Origin: an uncultured Eubacterium sp.
GTDB lineage: Bacteria > Bacillota > Clostridia > Lachnospirales > Lachnospiraceae
Assembly (NCBI GenBank): GCA_948579355.1
Contig: CAPAOV010000001.1
Location: forward strand, 62,001-126,000
DNA: 64,000 bases
Reading direction: 5' to 3'
Shown here: piece after piece, positions 23,841 through 34,291 of the stretch
Layout: each line of letters starts with the position of its first letter
Position numbering within the stretch: the stretch's first letter is position 1
The notes under the pieces: model-generated
The model's input: only the letters and a program-made list of their open reading frames with translations
Told to the model about the DNA's origin: nothing
Database searches by the model: none
Translations under genes and position numbers: made by a program

Positions 23841-24359
23841 GTGCAAGACAGATTGTTTGGGCTAGATCCGCAACTAATCTTGGACACCTGTATCACCTTG
23901 GTGGCTATGCTGGCATTGTTTATCCTGTTATCCTATCTTCTCTTTAATCCGGCAAGACAGATGATAGAGAAGAGGAAGAAATTTATTCAGGATCAGTTGA
24001 ATGAGGCGGCGGCGGCAAAGAAAGATGCTCTCGGTATGAAAGAAGAGTATGATGCCCGTTTGGCTAAGGTGGAAGATGAGTCGGCAGAACTGTTGGCAGA
24101 AGCCAGACAGAAAGCGAAGACTCGCGCCAATGAGATTGTGAATGAGGCTGGTGATGAGGCACATCGAATTGTTGCCCGTGCAGAGAGAGAAGTGGCTCTA
24201 GAGAAAGATAAGGTTCGCGATGAGATGAAGCAGGAGATGGTTCAGGTAGCTTCTCTTATGGCCGGTAAGTTTGTGTCGAATTCAATGGATGAAGCAACAC
24301 AGGCCGGACTCATTGATGAGACCTTGAAAGAAATGGGTGAAGAGACATGGCAAAATTAG
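23841..24359 (+). CDS. atpF: F-type ATP synthase subunit b
   Basis: Subunit b is the peripheral stalk that holds F1 against rotation. The 172-residue product has one N-terminal membrane helix (about 10-32, LILDTCITLVAMLALFILLSYLLF) and then a long charged helix rich in Glu, Lys and Ala. It starts at GTG 23841, with AAAGGAGGG ahead. The end overlaps the start of atpH by 13 bases, so the two stalk proteins are translationally coupled. Confidence 0.93.
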   Translation: MQDRLFGLDPQLILDTCITLVAMLALFILLSYLLFNPARQMIEKRKKFIQDQLNEAAAAKKDALGMKEEYDARLAKVEDESAELLAEARQKAKTRANEIVNEAGDEAHRIVARAEREVALEKDKVRDEMKQEMVQVASLMAGKFVSNSMDEATQAGLIDETLKEMGEETWQN

Positions 24360-24892
24360 TTTCAAAGGTATATGGAGATGCTTTGTTCTCTCTTGCGACA
24401 GAGCAAGAAAAGCTGGATGTTATTTGGAATGAAGTGAAAATAATCCGTGATACGATAAAGGAAAATGCGGATTTTGTATCATTGCTTTGCCATCCGGAGA
24501 TGACGCAGGAAAAAAGAATAGCTGTCATAGAGAGAATTTTTAAAGAGAGACTATCGGATGATAGTATGGGATTTTTGCACGTACTGATACAAAAGGGACG
24601 AATCGGGGAGATTCTTTCCATTTTGGATTATTTCGATGAGAAAGCAAAAGAATTTATGAGAATCGGTGTTGTTAAAGTATCGACGCCGATGCCATTGTCA
24701 GATGCTCAGAAAGAGCAGATTGAGAAGAAACTTCTCGAGGTTTCCGATTATGAAAGTTTGGAGATGCACTATGAACTGGACGGTAGTTTGTTAGGTGGAA
24801 TTGTCATTCGAATCGGAGACCGTGTGCTTGATAACAGTATCCGCACGAAAATGGATATCTTGTCAAGACAATTGTATAAGGTAAAGCTATAG
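24347..24892 (+). CDS. atpH: F-type ATP synthase subunit delta
   Basis: Delta (OSCP) joins the b stalk to the top of F1. The 181-residue product has the usual length and opens with KLVSKVYGDALFSLA, the typical YA-ALF-type start. The C-terminal domain contains LDGSLLGGIVIRIGDRVLDNSIRTKL-like sequence, a strong family mark. ATG 24347 lies within the end of atpF, preceded by GGGTGAAGAG. atpA follows 19 bases later. Confidence 0.93.
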   Translation: MAKLVSKVYGDALFSLATEQEKLDVIWNEVKIIRDTIKENADFVSLLCHPEMTQEKRIAVIERIFKERLSDDSMGFLHVLIQKGRIGEILSILDYFDEKAKEFMRIGVVKVSTPMPLSDAQKEQIEKKLLEVSDYESLEMHYELDGSLLGGIVIRIGDRVLDNSIRTKMDILSRQLYKVKL

Positions 24893-24911
24893 AAAGAAGG
24901 TGCGCTAATAC

Positions 24912-26426
24912 ATGAATTTGAGACCTGAAGAAATCAGCTCAGTGATTAAAGATGAGATTAGGAAATACAGTACCGAATTTGAGGTTGCTAATGTTGGAAC
25001 TGTAATTCAGGTTGCCGATGGTATTGCCCGTGTTCATGGCTTGGAAAAAGCGATGCAGGGGGAGCTGTTGGAGTTTCCGCACGAAGTATATGGCATGGTC
25101 ATGAACTTAGAAGAAGACAATGTCGGTGCGGTACTTTTAGGTGATGCAGCAAATATCAACGAAGGCGATATAGTAAAAACTACGGGGCGGGTAGCTACTG
25201 TTCCGGTTGGCGACGCAATGCGGGGCCGCGTAGTAAATGCGTTGGGACAGCCAATTGATGGCAAGGGCCCAATTAAAACAGATAAAATCCGTCCGATTGA
25301 ACGTGTGGCTTCCGGCGTTATTTCCCGTAAATCGGTAGATACACCATTGCAGACGGGAATTAAGGCGATTGACTCCATGGTGCCAATTGGAAGAGGGCAG
25401 CGAGAGTTAATTATCGGGGACCGTCAGACGGGGAAAACGGCAATTGCAATTGATACGATTATTAATCAAAAAGACCAAAATGTACTATGTATCTATGTAG
25501 CGATTGGGCAGAAAGCATCTACGGTTGCCAATATTGTAAAAACATTAGAGGAAAACGGAGCTATGGATTACTCTACTGTTGTGGCAGCAACCGCCAGCGA
25601 GTTAGCGCCGCTTCAATATATCGCGCCATACGCAGGATGTGCCATTGGCGAGGAATGGATGGAGAGCGGCAAAGATGTATTGATTATATACGATGATTTG
25701 ACGAAACATGCGGCAGCTTACCGTACGCTGTCCCTGCTGCTTCGCAGACCGCCCGGCCGAGAAGCTTTTCCGGGTGATGTATTTTATTTGCATTCGCGTT
25801 TGCTGGAGCGTGCGGCACGGCTTTCGGAAAAACTGGGAGGCGGTTCTCTGACAGCGCTTCCGATTATCGAAACACAGGCAGGAGATGTTTCCGCCTATAT
25901 TCCGACGAATGTAATCTCCATTACCGACGGACAGATTTATCTGGAAACCGAGATGTTTAATTCGGGCTTCCGTCCGGCCGTGAATCCGGGACTTTCCGTA
26001 TCCCGTGTTGGTGGTGCGGCACAAATTAAGGCGATGAAGAAAATTGCCGGCCCAATCCGTATTGAATTGGCGCAGTATCGTGAGCTGGCGGCGTTTTCAC
26101 AGTTTGGCTCCGATTTGGATGCCGATACGAGACGGCAGTTAGACCAAGGGGAGCGCATCCGTGAGATACTCAAGCAGGACCAATACGCTCCACAGCCGGT
26201 ATGGTATCAGGTAATTATTATTTATGCAGCGACAAAGCAGTATCTTTTGGATATTCCGGTAGAGGATATTTTGGCGTTTGAGAAAGGCCTGTTTACTTTT
26301 ATAGATGAAAAATATCCTGAAATTCCGGCTTCTATCCGTGATGATAAGGAAATCAAGGAAGCTACAGAGAAGAAATTGGTTCAGGCAATTGAAGAATTTA
26401 AAAAAGAGTTCGTTAGCGAGCAATAG
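24912..26426 (+). CDS. atpA: F-type ATP synthase subunit alpha
   Basis: Alpha carries the non-catalytic nucleotide sites of F1. At 504 residues it has standard length. The Walker A loop is [14 protein letters not shown], Walker B is [16 protein letters not shown], and the signature [17 protein letters not shown] is present. A GAAAGAAGG site stands before ATG 24912. It is encoded in the conserved order after atpH and before atpG. Nothing is odd in length or motif. Confidence 0.97.
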   Translation: MNLRPEEISSVIKDEIRKYSTEFEVANVGTVIQVADGIARVHGLEKAMQGELLEFPHEVYGMVMNLEEDNVGAVLLGDAANINEGDIVKTTGRVATVPVGDAMRGRVVNALGQPIDGKGPIKTDKIRPIERVASGVISRKSVDTPLQTGIKAIDSMVPIGRGQRELIIGDRQTGKTAIAIDTIINQKDQNVLCIYVAIGQKASTVANIVKTLEENGAMDYSTVVAATASELAPLQYIAPYAGCAIGEEWMESGKDVLIIYDDLTKHAAAYRTLSLLLRRPPGREAFPGDVFYLHSRLLERAARLSEKLGGGSLTALPIIETQAGDVSAYIPTNVISITDGQIYLETEMFNSGFRPAVNPGLSVSRVGGAAQIKAMKKIAGPIRIELAQYRELAAFSQFGSDLDADTRRQLDQGERIREILKQDQYAPQPVWYQVIIIYAATKQYLLDIPVEDILAFEKGLFTFIDEKYPEIPASIRDDKEIKEATEKKLVQAIEEFKKEFVSEQ

Positions 26427-26440
26427 AGAGGTGTGATGAT

Positions 26441-27325
26441 ATGGCCTCAATGAGAGATATTAAAAGGCGTAAAGCCAGTATACAGAGCACTTCTCAGATT
26501 ACCAAGGCAATGAAGCTTGTTTCCACGGTTAAATTGCAAAAAGCAAAAGGGCGTGCTGAAGAATCGAAACCGTATTTTAACAAAATGTATGAGACGGTTT
26601 CCGGAATGTTGGCACATTCGTCTCCATCCGGCAGTTTTTTCCGCAAAGACAAAGGAAGTCAGGAGCCTGCGAAAAAGGGAGTGATTGTTATTACTTCCAA
26701 CCGTGGTCTGGCAGGCGGATATAATTCGAATGTTGTAAAACTGATTACCCAAGGGGAGTTTGATACAGAAAATTCGATTATTTATCCTATCGGGCGCAAA
26801 GGTATGGAGAGTCTGCAGCGTCAGGGTTTTACCTGTAAAGGAGACTATTCTGAGGTAATGAATCATCCGATGTTCAGCGATGCGGTTTCGATTGGAAAGA
26901 CGATTATGACGGACTTGGAAAGCGGCGAGATTGACGAAGTATACTTGGCATATACAGTATTTAAGAATACAGTGACACAGGTTCCGACATTGATAAAAGT
27001 TCTTCCGTTTTCTTCTGATGAATATGAAATGCAAGAAGAAGAGACGGAAAAAGCACAGGGACCGGTGGCTATAATGAATTATGAGCCAGAGGAGGAAGAA
27101 ACTCTGGGATATATCATTCCTCTGTATATGAATAGCTTGATTTTTGGTGCACTGACAGAGGCAGTGGCGAGTGAAAATGGCGCTCGTATGCAGGCGATGG
27201 ATTCTGCTACCAGCAATGCGGAGGAAATGATAGACACCTTGGGACTGCAGTACAATCGTGCCCGTCAGGCTGCGATTACCCAAGAATTGACAGAGATTGT
27301 GGCTGGTGCGTCAGCAATCAGTTAG
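26441..27325 (+). CDS. atpG: F-type ATP synthase subunit gamma
   Basis: Gamma is the rotating central shaft of F1. The 294-residue product begins MASMRDIKRRKASIQSTSQITKAMKLVSTVKL, the conserved N-terminal helix, and ends with the YNRARQAAITQELTEIVAGA signature. A charged insert near residues 200-220 (EMQEEETEKAQ) is longer than in many homologues but typical of this group. A GAGAGGTGTGATGAT leader supplies the ribosome site. It lies 14 bases before atpD. Confidence 0.96.
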   Translation: MASMRDIKRRKASIQSTSQITKAMKLVSTVKLQKAKGRAEESKPYFNKMYETVSGMLAHSSPSGSFFRKDKGSQEPAKKGVIVITSNRGLAGGYNSNVVKLITQGEFDTENSIIYPIGRKGMESLQRQGFTCKGDYSEVMNHPMFSDAVSIGKTIMTDLESGEIDEVYLAYTVFKNTVTQVPTLIKVLPFSSDEYEMQEEETEKAQGPVAIMNYEPEEEETLGYIIPLYMNSLIFGALTEAVASENGARMQAMDSATSNAEEMIDTLGLQYNRARQAAITQELTEIVAGASAIS

Positions 27326-27336
27326 AATGGAGGTAG

Positions 27337-28749
<1,413 letters not shown>

Positions 28750-28767
28750 GAAAGGGCGTGATATAGC

Positions 28768-29181
28768 ATGGCTGATTTAAAGAAATTCCGTCTGGAAGTC
28801 ATCTCGCCGGAGCGTATTTTCTATTCCGGCGAGGTAGAGATGTTGGAATTGACTACGACCGAGGGAGAAATCGGAATTTATGCAGACCATATTCCATTGA
28901 CAACAATCATAGCTCCGGGAGTTATGACGATAACTGAAGCGGGCAGCCAGCTTAAGCAGGCCGCTGTTTTGGAAGGGTTTATGGAGATAACACAGGACAA
29001 GGTGACCGTTCTGGCCCAGTCTTGCGAGTGGCCGGAGGAGATTGATACAAACCGTGCGCAGGAAGCGAAAGCAAGGGCAGAGCGCCGGCTGAAGAGCACG
29101 GATGAAAATATTAACATGTCCCGTGCAGAATTGGCGCTTCGCAAGTCGCTGATTCGCTTGGAAGTGGCAAAGAATAAATAG
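28768..29181 (+). CDS. atpC: F-type ATP synthase subunit epsilon
   Basis: Epsilon links the rotor to the c-ring and can inhibit ATP hydrolysis through its C-terminal helices. The 137-residue product has the beta-sandwich domain (FRLEVISPERIFYSGEVEMLELTTTEGEIGI and GVMTI) and a C-terminal two-helix domain rich in Arg, Ala and Glu. It is the last gene of the atp cluster. No terminator follows within the first 250 bases except the central hairpin of the long palindrome at 29216-29734. Confidence 0.95.
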   Translation: MADLKKFRLEVISPERIFYSGEVEMLELTTTEGEIGIYADHIPLTTIIAPGVMTITEAGSQLKQAAVLEGFMEITQDKVTVLAQSCEWPEEIDTNRAQEAKARAERRLKSTDENINMSRAELALRKSLIRLEVAKNK

Positions 29182-29215
29182 CTGCCGGAAACGGTCGGTA
29201 TAATCAGGGCAATTG

Positions 29216-29734
29216 TTTAATAATTTGTGGTGTGCAAGGTAACGGGTATCCTGCCGTATCGTGTCCTTGTACCGCTCCCCGAAAAATTATTGTTTTTTTC
29301 GTTTACAGAGCGCCGCCCGAGTATTGTCTGAGATGTCTGCCGTCGTTTCCCGGACTTTTAGCAGCGCGTTTGCACTATACCGCTACGCAGCGGTACTAAT
29401 GCACCACTAGAACAGTTATGTTCCTATTGCGGGCAGATGCGAAGCATCTGTTCGGAAAAGAAAGAGGCCGAAAATAAATTTATTTGTTTTCGGCCTCTTT
29501 CTTTTCCGAAGTGGCACCTTTGGTGCCCCCGCAATAATCAGTAGCAAATAGTGGTGCATAAGGACCGGCGAGCGGTAACGCTGTAAAAGTCCGGGAAAAC
29601 GGCCGTGCAGACAGCGAGTTTTGCGAGGGCGGCGCAAGATTTCTGTAAACGAAAGAAACAATGTATTTTTCGTTGGGGGCGGTACACCGGATGAGATACG
29701 GCAGGATACCCGTTGTATTGCACAAATTATTAAA
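29216..29734. repeat. 519-bp imperfect palindrome downstream of the ATP synthase genes
   Basis: Conserved blocks occur in mirror order on both sides of a centre near 29480: TTTAATAATTTGTG (29216-29229) with 29721-29734; AACGGGTATCCTGCCGTATC (29241-29260) with 29695-29714; TTTCGTTTACAGA (29297-29309) with 29642-29654; TTTCCCGGACTTTTA (29346-29360) with 29584-29598; ATGCACCACTA (29399-29409) with 29549-29559; and a perfect 24-bp inner stem. Sequence between blocks differs. Small hairpins are nested inside, for example CAGATGC-GAA-GCATCTG and GGCACC-TTT-GGTGCC. No credible protein is encoded. It explains the long gap between atpC and the symporter. Confidence 0.8.
29451..29510. terminator. Bidirectional hairpin at the centre of the palindrome
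   Basis: A perfect 24-bp stem (29451-29474 with 29487-29510) contains GAGGCCGAAAA and its complement, with a 12-base AT-rich loop. It can end the atp transcript, although a long T-run is lacking directly after the stem. Confidence 0.6.
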
Positions 29735-29763
29735 TTTCACGCTCTGCGGCGTCATTAGATAAA

Positions 29764-29778
29764 TCTTTACAGTAAAGA
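29764..29778. promoter_or_regulatory. Perfect palindrome over the symporter promoter -35 box
   Basis: TCTTTACAGTAAAGA has 7-base arms around a single central A and contains the -35 hexamer TTTACA. It is a candidate operator. Confidence 0.45.
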
Positions 29779-29795
29779 GTACTATATGGTACAAT
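29766..29795 (+). promoter_or_regulatory. Promoter of the sodium/solute symporter gene
   Basis: TTTACA (29766-29771), 18 bases, and TACAAT (29790-29795). Confidence 0.55.
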
Positions 29796-29827
29796 ATAAC
29801 CGTATGCACACCGATGCATACGGTTAT
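29796..29827 (+). promoter_or_regulatory. 13-bp inverted repeat at the transcription start of the symporter gene
   Basis: ATAACCGTATGCA (29796-29808) and TGCATACGGTTAT (29815-29827) pair perfectly with a 6-base loop, and four to five T follow. Because it begins right after the -10 box it may be an operator or an early attenuator rather than an ordinary terminator. Confidence 0.55.
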
Positions 29828-29888
29828 TTTTAGTTAATAAAAAACTTCATTTGAGGAGTGAAAGAGACAGGAGAGGAGTACATAGAAA

Positions 29889-31403
29889 ATGGCAGTTAAA
29901 ATTGTCTTACTTATTATCTTTTTTACAGTAATGATTGGAATAGGTATCTATTCACGGAAAAAAGCAACAGATGTCAATGGATTTGTGTTGGGAGGGCGCT
30001 CCGTCGGGCCGTGGCTGACGGCGTTTGCGTATGGAACTTCCTATTTTTCGGCTGTTGTATTTATCGGCTATGCCGGACAGTTTGGTTATCGTTTTGGTCT
30101 GGCGTCAACATGGATTGGAATCGGAAATGCGATAATTGGTTCCCTGCTTGCATGGGTCATTTTAGGAAGAAGAACCCGCATTATGACAAAGCATCTGCAT
30201 TCGGTGACGATGCCGGATTTCTTTGGGAAGCGCTATGGGAGCAAGCCAATGTGTGTGGCGGCGTCTGTGATAGCATTTATCTTTTTGATTCCTTATACGG
30301 CTTCCGTGTACAGCGGGCTGTCTAATTTATTTGAAGAAGTATTTCATATTGATTTTAGAATCTGCGTAATCGTGATGGCTGTGTTGACCGGAATTTATGT
30401 AATTATTGGCGGCTATATGGCGACTGCGCTCAACGATTTTATTCAGGGAATTATCATGTTGATTGGAATTGTGGCAGTAATTGCCGCAGTATTAAGTGGT
30501 CACGGCGGTTTTATGGCAGCGATAAAGAAACTGGCGGAGATTCCGAGCGATGTTATGCCGGGAGCATATACGTCTTTCTTTGGTCCCGACCCAATGGGAC
30601 TGTTAAGTGTTGTCATATTGACTTCACTTGGTACATGGGGATTGCCGCAGATGGTACAGAAGTTTTATGCGATTAAAGATGAAAAAGCAATCAAGACGGG
30701 TACAATTATTTCCACGCTCTTTGCCATTGTTATATCCGGCGGCTGTTATTTTCTCGGCGGTTTTGGCCAACTGACGGGGATAACTGCCGGAGCCGACGGG
30801 AAAGTTCCCTACGATACGATTATTCCTACGATGCTCTCCGTTTTGCCGGATTTGCTTATAGGGATTGTAATTGTTTTAGTGTTGTCAGCGTCCATGTCTA
30901 CGTTATCCAGTCTCGTTTTGACGTCCAGTTCGACGCTTACGCTTGATTTTATCAAACCATTGTTTGTGAAAAATATGGATGAGAAGAAACAGCTTATCTG
31001 GATGCGTATATTATTGGCTTTCTTTATTGTTATTTCGGTCGTGATAGCATTGGACCCACCGACGTTTATTGCGCAGCTCATGGGCATTTCATGGGGGGCT
31101 TTGGCAGGTTCTTTTCTGGCGCCGTTTTTATACGGACTCTATTGGAAAGGCGTCACGAAAGCTGCCGTATGGGCCGGATTTATATGTGGAGTCGGCATTA
31201 CGGTGTCCAATATGTTTATAAACTATCTGGGTTCTCCGATTAATGCCGGGGCAGTGGCAATGATTGCCGGAATGATAGTCGTACCGGTTGTCAGCCTATT
31301 GACGCCAAAAATGGACAAAAAAGATGTCGATGGAATATTTACCTGTCTGGATGAAAAGGTTATGGTAGAAAAGAAGATGGTTTTACCGAAAGAGGAAGAA
31401 TAA
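29889..31403 (+). CDS. Sodium:solute symporter family permease
   Basis: The 504-residue polytopic protein belongs to the SSS family (PutP/PanF/SglT type), which imports solutes with Na+. It has about 13 hydrophobic helices and family stretches such as VNGFVLGGRSVGPWLTAFAYG, SYFSAVVFIGYAG, and WGLPQMVQKFYAIKD. The last 30 residues are hydrophilic. Proline, pantothenate, other amino acids or monocarboxylates are all possible substrates; the sequence alone does not decide. The promoter region has two palindromes, so it is probably tightly regulated. Na+ use fits the Na+-type c subunit of the ATP synthase upstream. Confidence 0.85.
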   Translation: MAVKIVLLIIFFTVMIGIGIYSRKKATDVNGFVLGGRSVGPWLTAFAYGTSYFSAVVFIGYAGQFGYRFGLASTWIGIGNAIIGSLLAWVILGRRTRIMTKHLHSVTMPDFFGKRYGSKPMCVAASVIAFIFLIPYTASVYSGLSNLFEEVFHIDFRICVIVMAVLTGIYVIIGGYMATALNDFIQGIIMLIGIVAVIAAVLSGHGGFMAAIKKLAEIPSDVMPGAYTSFFGPDPMGLLSVVILTSLGTWGLPQMVQKFYAIKDEKAIKTGTIISTLFAIVISGGCYFLGGFGQLTGITAGADGKVPYDTIIPTMLSVLPDLLIGIVIVLVLSASMSTLSSLVLTSSSTLTLDFIKPLFVKNMDEKKQLIWMRILLAFFIVISVVIALDPPTFIAQLMGISWGALAGSFLAPFLYGLYWKGVTKAAVWAGFICGVGITVSNMFINYLGSPINAGAVAMIAGMIVVPVVSLLTPKMDKKDVDGIFTCLDEKVMVEKKMVLPKEEE

Positions 31404-31453
31404 TGTAAACAATAGCTATTGCTTATGTTATCTATGTGAAAGGGGTGCCAAAT

Positions 31454-32752
31454 GTGATAAAAAAGGAAAGGAAGCAGCGGCTGGTTTATTCCATCCTGCG
31501 CTTATCTGTTTTGCCAATTACCATTTTAGGCATTATTTTGACTGCGTACAGTCAAAGTTCCGTTCGCGAGGGAATGATATTTGAAGTAGAGAAGAATTTA
31601 TCCGGTATCGCGCACAATTTAATTAGTTTATATAATATGATGGATGCCGGCGACTTTTCGTATGAAAACGGCAGGGTGATGAAAGGGGAAACGGATTTTA
31701 CCTCTGACTACCGTTTGCTGGATGATATAAAAAATGATACCGGCGCGGACGTCACAATATTTATTGGGGATGTCCGCTGCCTGACAACGCTTGTCAATAA
31801 AGAGGGAAAGAGGCTCACGAGAACGAGGGTAAACGATGTTGTACGCAAAATCGTACTGGAAGATGGCGAGGATTATTTTTCCCACAACATCGACGTTGTG
31901 GGAGCCAGTTATTTTGGGTATTATGTGCCAATCCGCAATGACGATGGGCGCATTATCGGCATCAGTTTTGCCGGTAAATCGGTAAAATCAATACATACGT
32001 CCATAAATTATATGATGCAGGGAAATCTGATAATTTGCCTGTTTGTCATTGTATTGGCGGGTTTTTTGTGCAATATATCGGCGCAGCGTATGGTTGCAAC
32101 GATTCAGGGAATTAAAAACTATCTGGCCCGGTTAGCGCATGGGGATTTTTCTCATAAAATGCCGGAACAGGTACTGGAACGTAAGGATGAACTGGGGGAG
32201 ATGGGAGAGTATGCTCTTTCTGTCGGCTATTCACTGGAAGAAATGATATCCAGAGACCCCCTTACCAAGCTTCTGAACCGGCGTGCCGGGCGTATTCAGT
32301 TGGAAAACAGGATAGGTCAGAAGAGTTTTACAATTGTCATGGGCGATATTGATTTCTTTAAAAGTGTCAATGATACTTATGGACATGAAATGGGCGATGA
32401 AGTTCTCTGTTATGTTGCGGGAGAATTGAGGAACATGATGAGTGATATCGGGTTTTGTGTCCGCTGGGGCGGCGAGGAATTTTTGATTGGGTATGATGGC
32501 GACGCCTCGCTTATGCGGGAAATGTTGTACTGTTTTCAGAAGAAGCTTCAGCAAAAGAAGTTTTGCCATGAGAAAAAAGAGTTTACGATAACAATGACTT
32601 TCGGTGTAGCGGAATATGGGCGAGAAGAAGATTTTGAAAAGACAATCGAACGGGCAGACGAGCTGTTATACTATGGGAAAGAACACGGACGGGACCAGAT
32701 TGTTATGGATTCTGTCATGGCCGGCGCATGGAAAGCAGGAAGTCTGAGCTGA
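31454..32752 (+). CDS. Membrane diguanylate cyclase with extracytoplasmic sensor (Cache-HAMP-GGDEF)
   Basis: The roughly 432-residue protein has an N-terminal membrane helix (about 15-35), an extracytoplasmic single-Cache-like sensor (about 36-185), a second helix (about 190-212), a HAMP-like linker and a C-terminal GGDEF domain. The active-site motif GGEEF (residues 339-343) and the DPLTKLLNRR entry motif are intact, so it should make c-di-GMP from two GTP. The RxxD product-inhibition site is absent (the stretch before GGEEF reads SDIGFCVRW). GTG 31454 is preferred since AAAGGGG lies 9 bases ahead. The hydrogenase gene begins 20 bases after its stop. An HD-GYP gene at 58.7 kb could degrade the same messenger. 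Confidence 0.85.
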   Translation: MIKKERKQRLVYSILRLSVLPITILGIILTAYSQSSVREGMIFEVEKNLSGIAHNLISLYNMMDAGDFSYENGRVMKGETDFTSDYRLLDDIKNDTGADVTIFIGDVRCLTTLVNKEGKRLTRTRVNDVVRKIVLEDGEDYFSHNIDVVGASYFGYYVPIRNDDGRIIGISFAGKSVKSIHTSINYMMQGNLIICLFVIVLAGFLCNISAQRMVATIQGIKNYLARLAHGDFSHKMPEQVLERKDELGEMGEYALSVGYSLEEMISRDPLTKLLNRRAGRIQLENRIGQKSFTIVMGDIDFFKSVNDTYGHEMGDEVLCYVAGELRNMMSDIGFCVRWGGEEFLIGYDGDASLMREMLYCFQKKLQQKKFCHEKKEFTITMTFGVAEYGREEDFEKTIERADELLYYGKEHGRDQIVMDSVMAGAWKAGSLS

Positions 32753-32772
32753 GAACAAAGGGGGAGAAAAAG

Positions 32773-34278
32773 ATGGGAATGCGGGGAATACAAACGCCAA
32801 TCCGGACGATTCGCAAGAGAGTGTTTATGGAAGTGGCAAAAGTAGCTTTTGAATCCGACAATATAAACGATGATATTGAAGCGATTCCTTATAAGGTGAC
32901 GCCCGGAGATACTCCTTTATATCGGGAGAGTATTTATCGGGAACGTGCGGTCTGCTCCGAGCGTGTGCGTCTGGCAATGGGGCTTTCGCTGCGGCCAGAC
33001 GACGCTCCGGTTCATATTACGAGCGGCATGGATGCCAGTAATGTGGCGGAGAAATATTATGAGCCGCCGCTTATGCAGGTAATACCGTCGGCGTGTGATG
33101 CATGTGAGGATAATGTATACGAGGTGAGCGACCAGTGTCGGGGGTGCGTGGCACACCCCTGCGTCGAAGTATGTCCGAGAGGAGCGATTACCTTTGTCAA
33201 TGGGAAGTCGCATATTGATAAAGAGAAATGCATTAAGTGTGGTAAATGTAACGCCATCTGCCCATACGGGGCGATTGCCAAAAAAGTGCGCCCATGTGCC
33301 GCTGCCTGCGGGGCTAAGGCGATTACGAGTGACGAGCGCGGCAGAGCAAAAATTGATGATTCCAAATGTGTAAAATGCGGACAGTGTATGGCGAGCTGTC
33401 CTTTTGGCGCCATAGCGGATAAGTCACAGATTTTCCAATTGATTCAGGCAATGAAACAGGGGCCGGTCATTGTGGAATTGGCGCCGGCTGTCATCGGGCA
33501 GTTTGGTGAGGATGTGCGTCTCTGGAAGATTAAAGCGGCATTAAAAGAAATCGGATTTTCCGATGTATATGAAGTGGCGTTAGGCGCTGATATCGGTGCC
33601 ATTACCGAGGCGAGACATTATGTCAATGAAGTCAAGACAGGGAAACTCCCGTTTCTTTTGACGTCATGCTGTCCGTCATGGTCAATGCTTGCCAAGCGGA
33701 CGTTGCCGGATATGGTGGAGACGGTTTCCAATGCCCTGACGCCTATGGTGGCGACAGCCCGTACGATTAAGCTGCGCCATCCAGAAGCGAAAATCGTCTT
33801 TGTCGGGCCATGTGCGGCCAAGAAGCTGGAAGCATCCCGGCGGGATGTGCGCAGCGATGTGGATTTTGTCATTACATTTGAAGAACTGGACGCCATCTTT
33901 GCGGCGAAAGGCATTGATATGGAATATTATGAAACGGAAGAGCCGATTCACGATGCGACCGGAGCGGGACGCGGCTATGCCGTGGCAGGAGGCGTGGCAA
34001 ATGCCATTGAGAAATGTATCAATGAATATTATCCGGAAACAGAGGTATTTATTGAACATGCGGAGGGCCTGGCGGAATGCCAGAAAGTATTACTGCTGGC
34101 AAAAGCCGGCAAAAAGGATGGCTGTCTGATTGAGGGCATGGGATGTCCGGGCGGCTGTGTGGCTGGCGTAGGAACGAATATTGCGATTCCAAAAGCGGCG
34201 CAGGCGGTGAAGAAATTTGTCAATGATTCTACGACGGCATTGCCTCCGAAAGAGTATTCACAAATCGAATTACCATAA
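32773..34278 (+). CDS. Monomeric [FeFe]-hydrogenase, group B-like
   Basis: The roughly 501-residue enzyme should couple ferredoxin to H2 production or uptake. After about 100 residues there is a cysteine-rich region with several 4Fe-4S motifs (CRGCVAHPCVEVCPRG, CIKCGKCNAICPYG, CVKCGQCMASCPFG). The H-cluster domain follows, with L1 TSCCPSW (C299), L2 GPCAAKKLE (C347) and L3 GMGCPGGCVAG (C458 and C462). The Gly in place of Met before the L2 PC motif is a feature I associate with group B enzymes. ATG 32773 follows GGGGAGAAA. It lies behind the diguanylate cyclase and ahead of a CgeB-like gene; maturases HydEFG are not in the window. Confidence 0.88.
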   Translation: MGMRGIQTPIRTIRKRVFMEVAKVAFESDNINDDIEAIPYKVTPGDTPLYRESIYRERAVCSERVRLAMGLSLRPDDAPVHITSGMDASNVAEKYYEPPLMQVIPSACDACEDNVYEVSDQCRGCVAHPCVEVCPRGAITFVNGKSHIDKEKCIKCGKCNAICPYGAIAKKVRPCAAACGAKAITSDERGRAKIDDSKCVKCGQCMASCPFGAIADKSQIFQLIQAMKQGPVIVELAPAVIGQFGEDVRLWKIKAALKEIGFSDVYEVALGADIGAITEARHYVNEVKTGKLPFLLTSCCPSWSMLAKRTLPDMVETVSNALTPMVATARTIKLRHPEAKIVFVGPCAAKKLEASRRDVRSDVDFVITFEELDAIFAAKGIDMEYYETEEPIHDATGAGRGYAVAGGVANAIEKCINEYYPETEVFIEHAEGLAECQKVLLLAKAGKKDGCLIEGMGCPGGCVAGVGTNIAIPKAAQAVKKFVNDSTTALPPKEYSQIELP

Positions 34279-34291
34279 GAGAGGGTTGCTT

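Noticed and set aside
26447..27283. Minus-strand open frame of 278 codons opposite atpG
   Set aside because: It mirrors the conserved gamma-subunit gene. Its composition, rich in His, Arg and Phe, is typical of a frame shadow.
29182..29830. Open frames of 80-110 codons in the gap after atpC
   Set aside because: They run through the palindrome arms, lack ribosome sites and show no recognisable protein pattern.
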